Of a stretch of 64,000 bases of DNA, positions 11,912-20,810 are shown piece after piece (within the stretch, counting starts at the first letter, position 1; each line of letters opens with the position of its first letter). Below the pieces are notes generated by a model that had not been told where the DNA came from, made no database searches, and worked only from the letters and a program-made list of their open reading frames with translations. The DNA comes from Pogostemon cablin (Eukaryota > Streptophyta > Magnoliopsida > Lamiales > Lamiaceae). Where the stretch lies: contig CM042970.1 in assembly GCA_023678885.1 (NCBI GenBank), forward strand, positions 5,496,355 through 5,560,354, written 5' to 3'. The translations under genes were made by a program, and so were the position numbers.

Positions 11912-12221
11912 ATTATATTTAATATTCTTATGATTTATTTATTTAAATATATGAATATTTTTTATATGTTATTACATATTAAATTAATATTTATAAATAA
12001 ATATATGAATATTTTTTTGTAAGTGAGTACATGAAAATTTAAATTTATGTGATTGATGATTAAATTAAAAAAAAAAAAACGGGACGAGGCGAGTCCGACC
12101 CTCCCCGTATGGGTCTGGGCACGGGCCTATGATATAAGACCCGTTCACGGCAGATCCAGGGCGGACATTTTAAAAACGGGCCGGGTCCGGGTAGTTAACT
12201 ACCCGGCCCGTTGACACCCCT
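11603..12221. mobile_element. MITE-like element with GC-rich inverted ends
   Basis: The left end GGGGTGTTAATTTTAGCCCG and the right end (inverse reading AGGGGTGTCAACGGGCCGGG) form an imperfect terminal inverted repeat flanking an AT-rich core. GGCCCG-rich subterminal blocks occur at both ends (11620-11760 and 12080-12210). This layout resembles non-autonomous hAT MITEs of plants. I could not identify an 8-bp target duplication, and there is no coding sequence. Confidence 0.55.
11867..11906. repeat. (TA)n microsatellite
   Basis: About 20 uninterrupted TA units in the AT-rich core of the MITE-like element. Confidence 0.9.
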
Positions 12222-13440
12222 ACACTTGCCAGCGTAGATAATATCAAGTTAAAACTATACTACATATTTACAATAACATAACAATTCTGAAAAAAACATG
12301 ATTTGAGATATCAATATACTCTATTTCTATTAGATTTTACAAAAATTAGCCATTAAATAATACCAATAATGCTAACTAAAAACAATAGATTGTCCCCCAA
12401 AAGTACCAATAGATATATTGGGATTTGGGAGGTCCTTCAAGCCGCCCAAATCTAGCAATCAACACTTCATCATTCTCTTCATCGTCGTAGAAACAAGATC
12501 CCCTTCTTGTTATTTTTAAAAAGTAAAATGCAAAAAAAAAATAAAAAAAAAGTAGAATTTATTGTTATAATAAAAAATTAATAACTTTAAGCCTTAAAAC
12601 TAAACATTAAACCCAAAAAATTAAATAGGAGTATATATATAATAATAACAATTCAAAAAACACTTAAATGCATACTTATAGAAAATTCTAAATAGGCGTA
12701 TCTTACAAACAGGGCGTTATTAAAATTCTTTGAACTTATTTTAAGAGCTAGATTAGAAAGGGAGAATAATTGTAAAATTCATCTGCAATTTACCCGTTCG
12801 TAGATAAATACGTAAGAAAATAAGTTGAACTAAAACATTTATACATTTAAAGTACACTTATTCATATTCATAAATAATGTACATGTATTCTTGTTTAAAT
12901 TTAAACAGTATAATAAAAATTAAAGGTTATTCTAGAGATGGATTTAAATAGGATTATTTCAATTTTTAATAAATTTATCTAATTCAAAGGTTGATATTAA
13001 ACGGTGAAGAAAGTTCAGGTAGCTCCCTCAGAAAAGCTTGTAATTTCAACATTTAATTTTCAGACAAGGCTGAAACATTTAACGAAATTACATCACCGGA
13101 AGCTTAGTACTATACAACAGCAAAGACAAAAGGATATTCATAATCTAATAAAATGTAACTCAGTATTAATGGTGGAAAGAAAAGTAACTTCAAAGATCGA
13201 TCAATCAGATAATTGTAGTCTGGAAATATTTTCCAATCGTCATTCAAACGTCGCGAACACTTTATCCTCATCTTGATAATCTTAAAGGATATCATATATT
13301 TAAAAAGAAATGCTTAAGTAAATTAAAAGTTTATACATTTGTATAAAATATAAGCTCTTTACAAGGAGTATTTGATTCATTTCTAGCCATAGTTTATAAA
13401 GCAATTTGGAGAAAGGGGTATGGGTAATTTAACAAATAAT
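12222..13440. other. Intergenic AT-rich sequence
   Basis: No convincing gene. Two overlapping ORFs of 90 (+) and 61 (-) codons near 13.0-13.3 kb have no recognisable motif and cannot both be real. It forms the downstream side of the snoRNA cluster, where termination of its precursor is expected, but I see no defined signal. Confidence 0.45.
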
Positions 13441-13462
13441 AAAAATAAAATAAATAATAGGC

Positions 13463-13564
13463 AGAGTGAAGAAGCTCAGAAGGATCCATTGGTTTATATA
13501 ATCAGAGGGAAATGATTCCTCAGCAAATAGGTAGTTTTCAGGCATCACAGCCAACCAACACTCT
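13463..13564 (-). ncRNA. snoR41: Box C/D snoRNA, snoR41/U62 type (18S A methylation)
   Basis: On the minus strand box C is GTGATGC (13542-13548), D' is CTGA (13520-13523) and box D is CTGA (13476-13479). An external stem AGAGTG/CACTCT (13559-13564 with 13463-13468) encloses it. Next to box D, plus-strand 13481-13492 reads AGGATCCATTGG, which I recognise as 18S rRNA in the GAGGATCCATTGGAGGG region. The fifth base rule places 2'-O-methylation on the A of GGATCC, the site guided by yeast snR41 and human U62. Box C deviates from consensus in its last base. It is the last unit of the cluster in transcription order. Confidence 0.8.
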
Positions 13565-13680
13565 ATCCAATTAGTATTATCAAACTTAATTAATAAATAA
13601 CAAAATAATAATAGGAGTAATACAATAATTAATTTAAGAAAAAAAAGTAAAATAAATAAATAGTCAAAACTGAAATTGAA
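13565..13680. other. Spacer between snoRNA units
   Basis: AT-rich linker. From 13584 leftmost similarity to window position 1 begins, so copy 1 continues beyond the window edge. Confidence 0.6.
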
Positions 13681-13761
13681 GGGTGCTCAGAACTCGGATA
13701 AACAATCATGAACAAATTTCATATGTCCAGACATAATGACAAATTGTTCATCATAGCAACT
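13681..13761 (-). ncRNA. Box C/D snoRNA guiding 18S rRNA (ACTCGGATAA)
   Basis: Minus-strand box C ATGATGA (13748-13754), box D CTGA (13687-13690) and a closing stem TGCT/AGCA are present. The box D guide on the plus strand (13692-13701) reads ACTCGGATAA, identical to the plant 18S segment CTACTCGGATAACCG. By the D+5 rule the predicted target is the C of ACTCGG. A D'-like CTGG followed by a C'-like ATATGAA lies in the middle, without a target I recognise. The paralogue at 94-172 has lost two guide bases. I do not assign a family number. Confidence 0.78.
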
Positions 13762-13832
13762 CAAATTCAAAATTAAATTCTAAAAAAAAAAAGCATAAAA
13801 TTTAACACAAAAATTAAAAAAATCGAATTTTA

Positions 13833-13925
13833 ATTCTCAGAGGCATTCCAAAGAATAGGAAGTTAGCAGACAATCAACACAGCATCAGATTCTGTCCGCC
13901 CGTCCGCATTTCTCATCATCAAACT
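13833..13925 (-). ncRNA. Candidate box C/D snoRNA, orphan target
   Basis: Minus-strand box C ATGATGA (13913-13919), D' CTGA (13885-13888) and box D CTGA (13837-13840) are correctly ordered and spaced. The closing stem is weak. The stretch next to box D (plus-strand GCATTCCAAAGAATAGGAAG) is well conserved in the decayed copy at 203-291. The D' guide region is GC-rich (CTGTCCGCCCGTCCGC). I could match neither to rRNA or snRNA from memory, so it is called an orphan. Confidence 0.55.
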
Positions 13926-13998
13926 CAGTATTCAAAGACCAGATCATAATATTTCACTTATCAAAGATTTAATTCTGAATAATCAAATTATAAGAAAT

Positions 13999-14083
13999 TG
14001 AAGGCATCAGATAATAAGCGGAGTATGAAATCGACATCAAAATTCAGTCATCAAAAATCATAATCTCACATCAGTTGCCTTCA
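13999..14083 (-). ncRNA. Box C/D snoRNA guiding 25S rRNA (AATAAGCGGAG), unit 1
   Basis: A perfect 8-bp terminal stem TGAAGGCA/TGCCTTCA (14076-14083 with 13999-14006) encloses a box C with the core TGATG (CTGATGT, variant) and box D CTGA (14007-14010). D' CTGA lies at 14044-14047, followed by a C'-like TTTGATGT. The box D guide antisense at 14013-14023 reads AATAAGCGGAG, identical to the 5' region of plant 25S rRNA (ATCAATAAGCGGAGGAAAAG). The D+5 rule points to the U of AATAAG. It shares this guide with the unit at 14132-14216. Confidence 0.8.
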
Positions 14084-14131
14084 TCCACAAATTCAAAAAA
14101 AAAATCAAAAAGAAAATAAATAAGAACAGCA

Positions 14132-14216
14132 ATGGGCATCAGATAATAAGCGGAGTAGATAGTCAACACGGATAATCAGTGTGTAGGATAAGATCTAACA
14201 ATTCATCATCTGCCAT
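14132..14216 (-). ncRNA. Box C/D snoRNA guiding 25S rRNA (AATAAGCGGAG), unit 2
   Basis: Minus-strand box C ATGATGA (14203-14209), D' CTGA (14176-14179) and box D CTGA (14139-14142) are canonical, closed by GGCA/TGCC. The 13 nt next to box D are the same as in the unit at 13999-14083, so both should methylate the same U near the 5' end of 25S rRNA, while their D' halves differ. I infer a local tandem duplication followed by divergence of the D' half. Confidence 0.8.
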
Positions 14217-14291
14217 CGCAATTTCATAGTAATACATTTTATCTAAATAATTTATTTTCAGAAAATAAAATGAGAAAATTTTAGAAGGTCC

Positions 14292-14413
14292 ATTTGACAC
14301 CAAGGCAATACAGCAGAGTGTGTGCAGTGGGCTGGTAAGCCATCTTAATCAATTTATGCATCCGTTATATCTCCAACCAAACTTCAAATCACAGGAGAGG
14401 GTAAAGCAGATGC
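14292..14413 (-). ncRNA. Candidate H/ACA-like snoRNA
   Basis: The minus strand folds into two hairpins. The first has GCATC/GATGC and CTCC/GGAG. The second has TTGA/TCAA at the base, then GGC/GCC and CAGC/GCTG, with opposed internal loops. Plant U14 clusters often contain an H/ACA gene among C/D genes, which fits. The hinge (ATAAAT) and tail (AAATGG) do not match strict H and ACA boxes. A 26-codon ORF overlaps and is identical in amino acids in both copies. RNA fold and family searches are needed to decide. Confidence 0.45.
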
Positions 14414-14543
14414 AAAAACTCAAATCGAATTCAGATAATTGCGAAAACGAAAACAAATTGAAACAAAATAACTCAATTTAAGAAACAATTAACCAAAAAA
14501 CATAAGAAAATCATTAATAACAATTAAAAAGATGTTACGTTAG

Positions 14544-14675
14544 GGGTGGCTCAGACATCCAAGGAAGGAATGTAAAGCAGCATATGCTCTCAAGCCTGGC
14601 GAAGGCGAAAGCACTCAGGCGGCCACTGCGAATGTATTGAGAAACAAGCCTTTCAGTTTAGCATCATCGCCACCC
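14544..14675 (-). ncRNA. U14: U14 box C/D snoRNA
   Basis: A 7-bp stem GGGTGGC/GCCACCC closes the RNA (14669-14675 with 14544-14550). Box C is GATGATG/ATGATGC (14661-14668) and box D is CTGA (14551-14554). Two hallmark 18S complementarities are present. Domain A is CATTCGCAGT (antisense of 18S ACTGCGAATG, 14625-14634), needed for 18S processing. Domain B is next to box D (14555-14568, antisense of ACATCCAAGGAAGG) and directs 2'-O-methylation of the C in ACATCC (human Cm462, yeast Cm414). At about 132 nt it is slightly long, in the range of plant U14. It is the promoter-proximal unit of the cluster. Confidence 0.9.
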
Positions 14676-14839
14676 GATCCAAAAACTTTGGCCAGAAATC
14701 GAAAACATTTACTCAACTAATAAGGATGAAATTCACCAAGCAAACAGAAAATTAAGGAGATATTAGGTGAAGAGAGATTGATTCATGGTGGTGAGTGTCA
14801 AATGGTGATCAATTTATTTGCAGCTGAATGGGGATATGA

Positions 14840-14912
14840 GATTAGGGTTTAAGGAGATTGACAGTGGGCTATTGGGCTTATTTTAATGGGCCAATTCAGT
14901 TTTAAGCCCATT
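14840..14912 (-). promoter_or_regulatory. Telo-box plus site II promoter of the snoRNA cluster
   Basis: On the minus strand a telo-box AAACCCTA (14843-14850) lies just downstream of several site II elements: TGGGCT at 14905-14910, and the opposite-strand forms TGGGCC at 14887-14892, TGGGCT at 14873-14878 and GTGGGCT near 14864. This combination is the known promoter signature of plant ribosomal-protein and snoRNA genes, read by TCP and telo-box binding factors. It sits about 170 nt upstream of U14, as expected for a Pol II polycistronic snoRNA precursor. Confidence 0.8.
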
Positions 14913-16280
14913 ATGCTTATTTGGGTCATTCCTTTTATTTTCTTAGACCCATTAACTGGTTAATTGGTTTGCTCGTGTTTCATTTCCAGGGTGCAATTAA
15001 AATATAGAAAGGAGAACATGTATGCAGTTTAGAGAAAAAAAAAAGAGTAATTATGGGCTATAATTATTTGTAGAAAATAATTCACGTGAGAGAATCTCAA
15101 TTTTATTAATGTAACTTATATTTACTCGATTTTATAGGGTAATGTAAAATACTAGTAGTTTGAAGACAAAATATGGGCCCAAATTTCATTTTTTGTCAAT
15201 TAACAATGCCCAACTATAATTTTCTACTCCTGCGGCCTACCACAAGGATTTAATATTTATATTAACTAATGTTTCATTTATTCATCATAGATTATTAGTG
15301 TGGTCAAAAAATGATACACGTTTAAGCTACTTTTGAATCGGTTCGGATCTCCTGTTACATTTGGTGTTACATCTTCTGTTACAAATCATTGGATGATTGA
15401 CACGTGAGATAGACTAATCTATACCCTAACAATCAACCCTAAGGGGAAAGATTGAGATTTTACTCTCCACGTATGTGTCACTCATCTAACGTTTATAATA
15501 GGAGATGTAACACCAAATTGTAACGGCACATCCAAAGTGCTTTTAAACCTTCAAAGTAAAAGAGTGTTAAAAGCACAATAAATAATAACGACTTAATGTT
15601 GAAACATAAACCTTGGACTTTTCCACTTACCAACAATAAATGCTTAGGTACGGCACAATTTTTTTTTTTTATTATTATCTCCTATATCATTTATAAGATT
15701 GAATCATTCGTTACTTCTCGTATATTATATACTTTACTTTTTAAATATAGTTTTCTTTTTTCTCTCCCCGTATCATCTATAAAAAAAATGTGATACAGGA
15801 ACTAAAAAAAAAAATGGCATAGAGAATTTGAATTTGGTTTGGTTATTACTTTTTTTAGGTTTTTGTTTTTAATAATTTAAATTTTAGATGGGTTTCAATT
15901 TTCTAAAAACTATTTTAAAAAATATATATCCCCAGAAATTGATTTGTGGTAGGTCCACCCTTTTAGAAATGAAGAAAAACATGGTAATGTAATGGTATAC
16001 TCTAGTAAATATGTCCAAATCCTTTTTTTCACTTTAGTATTTCACTCCATATTCCATAACTTATTTTTTATTAAAATATTATACTCTAGTTAATGAACAT
16101 TAAACTCTTGAGGCATGTGGTGGAAATTTGGCCATTAATTACAACACGTGACAAGAATCTAATTCATGCAATAGGAGATGAAACATAAAATGGAATAGGT
16201 ATCCCACTAAAAAATATCTCAGTGAATCACAAAGTTTGTTAAGGGGTCTGGGGGGCCAATCTTTGCTCAACCACATACTC
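14913..16280. other. Intergenic sequence upstream of the acyltransferase
   Basis: AT-rich DNA with poly-T tracts (15658-15670, 15780-15820) and one imperfect inverted repeat listed separately. The 65-codon ORF near 15.6 kb is low complexity. No further gene seen. Confidence 0.5.
15335..15550. repeat. Imperfect hairpin, MITE-like
   Basis: Arm 1 near 15352-15413 contains TTTGGTGTTACATCTTCTGT and GGATGATTGACACGTG. Arm 2 (15470-15533, read inverted) contains TTTGGTGTTACATCTCCTAT and AGATGAGTGACACATACGTG. The arms are about 80% alike and separated by about 55 nt. No coding sequence and no certain target duplication. It could form a long hairpin RNA if transcribed. Confidence 0.6.
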
Positions 16281-16286
16281 TTTGAC

Positions 16287-16296
16287 TATAATATAT
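16287..16296 (+). promoter_or_regulatory. TATA box of the BAHD gene
   Basis: TATAATATAT lies about 143 nt before the start codon, so a transcription start near 16320 and a 5' leader of roughly 120 nt are expected. Confidence 0.5.
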
Positions 16297-16438
16297 CCAC
16301 TCAATTCCTATATTAGATTCTTTGTTTAATAAGACACAATATTTGAAGATCTTGCCTTTGGTCTTATCTCTCTCATCACATACTGATAAACCATATCCTA
16401 ATTTTGCTTTGTTTCCATCAATACTATCCTAAAAAATC

Positions 16439-17788
16439 ATGACCATTGATGTTGAGATCATCTCTATTGAGAAGATCAAACCATCTTCTCCAACTCCAAA
16501 TCACCTCAGAAACTTCAACCTCTGCTTACTAGATCACCTCATCCCGGCAACTTACGCTCCCATTATCATTTTTTATCCCACTCACGACTCTGCCACTCCT
16601 CAGGAGAGGCTAGCTTTGCTCAAGGCATCATTATCGGAAACTTTGACGCGGTTTTTCCCTCTTGCGGGGACGATCAAAGATGATTTGTTCATCGATTGTG
16701 ATGATGGAGGAGCTTCTTTCACCACAGCCAAGGTTAGCTGTTGCATGAATGAATTCCTCGAAGGCCCGGATCTTGGATTCTTGGCCCGGTTCCTTCCATG
16801 TGGGCTAACTGATAGTCATGGATGTGTGGCCAACATCCAAGCAAGTGAGTTTGGATGTGGTGGGATTGCCATTGGTGTGTGTATATCACACAGAGTTCTT
16901 GATGGAACTGCATTGTCTACTTTTTTGAAAAGTTGGGCTAATGCTAATGCTAATTCTTGTTCATCTGATGATCAAGAATTGATGGCCTCTGATTTCTCTG
17001 CATCCAATCTCTTCCCTTCAAATGGTTCTTGGCTCAAGGATGCTTCAATTGCCATGTGGGGTACTCTGTTCAAGAAAGGCAAGTTTGTAACAAAGAGGTT
17101 TGGTTTTAGCAGCTCAGCAATTGCTTCTCTGCAGAGAGATATTGGGGTGGTGGGGGGTGGTGCTTGTACCCCCACCAGGGTGGAGGCCGTCTCCGGCTTC
17201 ATATGGAAGTCGGCGATGGCTGCATCCGAGGAGAGGTTCGGGTGCAAGAAGCCTTCCATGGCCACACATATAGTGAACCTAAGAACAAGGACAGCTCCAA
17301 AGTTCTCACCACACTCCATTGGAAACCTGATCTGGATATCCAAAGCAGAATGCAGAGGTGAAGGTGGACTTGCCCAAGTGGTGGGTGAAGTAAGGGAATC
17401 CATATTGAGAATCGACGCGGAGTACACGAAGAAACTGCAGGGCGACGAGGGACCGGAGACGATGAGGAAGCATCTGAAGGAGATGGAAGAGTTTGGGAGG
17501 AGGGGGGAGGAAGTGGATTATATTGGGTTCACAAGCTGGTGTAAGTTGGGATTGTATGATGTTGATTTTGGGTGGGGAAGGCCTGTTTGGGTGAGCAGTA
17601 TTGATGCTAGCGGTCCTTTTTTTATGAATCTTGCTGTTCTGAATGACACAAGATTTGGTGATGGAATTGAAGCATGGGTGACAATGGATGAAGAAGAGAT
17701 GTGTGTTTTGGAACATAGTCAAGAATTTACTAAGTTTGCTTGTTTGAATCCAAGCCCTCTTGATGTTGGCAATGTTGCAGATAGATAG
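16439..17788 (+). CDS. BAHD-family acyl-CoA-dependent acyltransferase
   Basis: A 449-residue, intronless, complete protein. It transfers an acyl group from a CoA thioester to a hydroxyl or amine of a specialised metabolite in the cytosol. The catalytic HxxxD motif is HRVLD at residues 151-155 and the structural DFGWG motif is at 376-380. An N-terminal FFPLAGT-like segment (72-78) is also typical. Length and single-exon structure suit the vinorine synthase/alkaloid-type BAHD clade, but the substrate cannot be read from the sequence. The start is the first ATG after a TATA box and an in-frame upstream stop-rich leader. No frame damage is visible. Long antisense ORFs within it are shadows of its codon bias. 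Confidence 0.95.
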   Translation: MTIDVEIISIEKIKPSSPTPNHLRNFNLCLLDHLIPATYAPIIIFYPTHDSATPQERLALLKASLSETLTRFFPLAGTIKDDLFIDCDDGGASFTTAKVSCCMNEFLEGPDLGFLARFLPCGLTDSHGCVANIQASEFGCGGIAIGVCISHRVLDGTALSTFLKSWANANANSCSSDDQELMASDFSASNLFPSNGSWLKDASIAMWGTLFKKGKFVTKRFGFSSSAIASLQRDIGVVGGGACTPTRVEAVSGFIWKSAMAASEERFGCKKPSMATHIVNLRTRTAPKFSPHSIGNLIWISKAECRGEGGLAQVVGEVRESILRIDAEYTKKLQGDEGPETMRKHLKEMEEFGRRGEEVDYIGFTSWCKLGLYDVDFGWGRPVWVSSIDASGPFFMNLAVLNDTRFGDGIEAWVTMDEEEMCVLEHSQEFTKFACLNPSPLDVGNVADR

Positions 17789-18888
17789 TGTTTGAAAAAT
17801 ATTAATAGTAGATCGTTTCAAAACATTTGGATCACTTTTTGTTTGTATATGGAAAATACTAAAAGTGGAATGCAGAAATGTGATTTAAACATTGAAACAT
17901 TTGGATGAATCTGTGCTTATTTAGGTGGTTAAAATTTTGATCTTGGTTTCATGGGATATTTGATGTTTCAATATATCATATTGAATCGACTAGGAGAAAT
18001 GATAATGCTAAATATATATATTCTTTTATTTTTTTTATTAAACTTCAATCTCTTATATTTTTAATTAATAATAGGTTTATTAAAACACTTTCAATTCTGT
18101 TGAGGTTACATCAAATAATAAATAAATAAATAAATAGAGTTATAAAAAATTATGTGGATACAAAACTAATTTGATAATTTAATCATTATTCAATCTTCGG
18201 CATTTTTCAAGAATTCTCGTAAGCTTGTAAAATTAACCTGCAAGAGGAAGTGTAGATCTTTCAACGCTCAAGTTAGTTTCTCATCATTAATATCATAATC
18301 ATAGATTATCACAAGATAAACTGTATAATTGTAATTGCTCCCTTACTTTTTGTCTCGTTTCTGAGATTATAATACTTACTCAGGTAACCACGTTTTCTAT
18401 CGTGGTGTTAACCGAAAAGCTACTCTTATTAATATATAAAATAAATATAAATACATATTTATCCACGTCAAATTCTAAAAAGAATTAGTATTAAATTAGT
18501 GCAAGTAATTTATGGGTGCGATAATTGAATGAATATAAACTCAATGAATTTGAATATACTAATTTTTTTTTTATTAATGAGTTTTTTATGAATAACAAAA
18601 GTAAATACTCCCATTTAAAAGGAGCTAGTTTGCAAGGTGTTTGAATAATTTCGATTCGGACTGTTGGTTCCTATTTCAAAAAATTAGAAATGGAAATCGC
18701 ATAACGCTAGAGCTGTTCTGATTTTGATTTGGAACTTTCAATTTTCATTTAATTAGACGTAATTTGGATTTTTTGTGTCATTTTAATAAATTGTATCTCT
18801 TAGATGAATGCTTGTTTGAGTGAAGTTTAAACTCTAGATAATAAATGTAGATTAGAAGTAGCTATAACCACATAATAAGAGCATTTCC
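17789..18888. other. Intergenic sequence downstream of the acyltransferase
   Basis: Contains the presumed 3' untranslated region and AT-rich DNA. I see no gene or complete element. Confidence 0.5.
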
Positions 18889-19117
18889 AATAGACTTTTT
18901 AAACTCAAATTTTTTGTTAATTTAAAGAGTAAACCACAAAAAATTCAATCTAAAAGGCTCTCTATAATAATATTTGAGTTTAACTTTTTTGTGTCACTCT
19001 TCAAATTTAGAGAGCCTGCTAAATTCTTTAAAATTTAATTCATTAATTGATTTACAACTTTCAATACTAATTTTATAGAAATTTATGAAATGTGCAATTA
19101 ATAAATTATAACATACT

Positions 19118-20008
19118 TGTGGTAGGGCTATTTACACTGGACCCACAAGTGGGCCTGGATCAATATTTAAAGACAGAAGTTGCACATCTGAGGAGGAGAG
19201 TAAGGGAGGTCAAGCGAAGGAGAAGAACATGCTCACCCACCTAGAGGAAGGAATTTATTCCCTCTCCTCTCACCCACTTGCTCCCTACTCTCACTCTCTC
19301 TCTATTGTCCTCTTACCCACTTGCTCCCTACTCTCACCCTTTCTCTACTGTCCTCTTACCCATGCACTCTCTCTACTCTCCCACCACCGAGAGTCTCCCT
19401 ACTTCTCTCTACCAACTATCTCTTTCTACCCTCACTATCCCTCTCTCTACCCACTATCTCTCTCTCTACTCTCACTATCACCCTCTATCCACTATCCCCC
19501 GAGTCTCCCTTCCTCTCTCTACACTTACTCTCTCTCTCTACTCTCCTACCACCAAGTTGCACACTTGGGCCTAACACCCTACAAGCCTAGTAGATAACTC
19601 CTATGATATCTCTAGGAATATAATTCTATCGTATATTTTTTAATAGCCTCATGTGGATATGCATTTAATGCTCACTTTCTACTAGGCTAACCCCACTTGT
19701 ATAAGAGGGGGGTGCACCTTTATCTTTATCATCAGTTCTATCCTCATCCTCACCTCCGTCTTCAACCTCAAGCTCAACCTCCCATGCATCTTCATCATCA
19801 TCACCACTGTAAAGGAGAATTATCTCCCTCCACCATAACAAAAAAAACACAGAGAGAAATAAACTCTCTACTTTAACTCCCACAAACGTGGGAGAAATTA
19901 TTGTATTCTTCTTCTATTATTTCTTCATTTATGTTAGATTAGTCCGACTAAACTATATAACAACCACATTAAACACCCACCTCATCCAATAAAAATCGAC
20001 TTTCTACA
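19118..20008 (+). repeat. 5' LTR of the retrotransposon
   Basis: Starts TGTGGTAGGGC and ends TTTCTACA (TG...CA). It matches the 3' LTR over its first 470 and last 215 bases. The middle 208 bases (19586-19793) have no counterpart in the 3' LTR. A pyrimidine-rich CTCTC stretch at 19250-19560 gives several long but meaningless ORFs. Confidence 0.9.
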
Positions 20009-20027
20009 TTTGGCGCTAGAGGAAGGG
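20009..20027 (+). other. Primer-binding site
   Basis: TTTGGCGCTAGAGGAAGG follows directly on the 5' LTR end. TTGGCGC-type starts are typical tRNA primer sites in plant LTR retrotransposons. Confidence 0.7.
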
Positions 20028-20057
20028 CACCCCTCCCCTCTGCAACTCCAAGAAATC

Positions 20058-20810
20058 ATGGCGTCCAACTCTCACCAAACGAGCACAAGTTCAAAGGCTT
20101 CCAACTCTAAAGGAAATGAAGCAACCCATGGTAAGGGCCATACTCACAAAATGGCTTTTATGAAAGCACAAGCTGAATAAATGATGGCCTTCAAAAGAAG
20201 GCTAGATAAGTTAGAAAGGGGACAGCAGTTTCCTCTGGGCGGAAACTCATTCACATCAAACCTCACCTCTCAACCATACCAACCAGAGGTGAAGGTCCCT
20301 CAAATTGGCACATATGATGGCAGATCTGACCTCATAGTGCACCTAAAGAAATTCACGACGTGGATGATCGCCCAAGGGAGCTCAGAAGCTACCAAGTGCC
20401 GACTATTCTCTTTAACTCTTGGGGACACGGCCTGCACATGGTACAGTTCATCCCAATCTCTATTGATAGCTGGGATGAACTCTCCAAGCTCTTCCTATCT
20501 CAATTTGCCTACCTGGTCCAAGTGAAGGGCTCCAAGCTGAAGCTAGCCTACATAAAACAAGGCCCTGAAAAGTCCCTCCAAAGTTTCATAAGAAGATTCA
20601 ATGACCAAAAGGCAACTGGAGAAAAGATGAGTGATTAGATGTATACCGTGCTAGCTATTGTCGTCTTACGGCCAGGGTCAGACATGTGGGTGGCCGTCCA
20701 ACGGAACCCCCCACCATCTTACGAAGCATTCATGGCAATGACACACCGCTTCATCCGGCTAGAACAAGCTTGGAAAGGGGTTAGAGAGCATTCGCCTACT
20801 CATGAATAAA
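20058..20810 (+). pseudogene. Retrotransposon gag remnant, broken
   Basis: From ATG 20058 the frame reads MASNSHQTSTSSK. It meets a stop at 20178-20180 and continues in frame with a Retrotrans_gag-like domain: VKVPQIGTYDGRSDLIVHLK, then SEATKCRLFSLTLGDTACTW. A +1-type shift around 20440-20455 moves the rest (SIDSWDELSKLFLSQFAYLV, then a KSLQSFIRRFND segment) to another frame, and a further stop occurs at 20636-20638. This domain would form the particle shell. With two stops and a frameshift it cannot be made. Confidence 0.85.

Noticed and set aside
14842..14850. TTAGGGTTT as a telomere remnant
   Set aside because: A single unit in a promoter next to site II elements is better explained as a telo-box.
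16972..17821. Two antisense ORFs of 151 and 171 codons over the acyltransferase
   Set aside because: They lie wholly opposite a conserved coding exon and show no family motif; shadows of its codon use.
19229..19597. Three overlapping Ser/Leu/Tyr-rich ORFs
   Set aside because: Products of the CTCTC-rich tract in the LTR, with near copies in the 3' LTR; all frames are open for the same reason.
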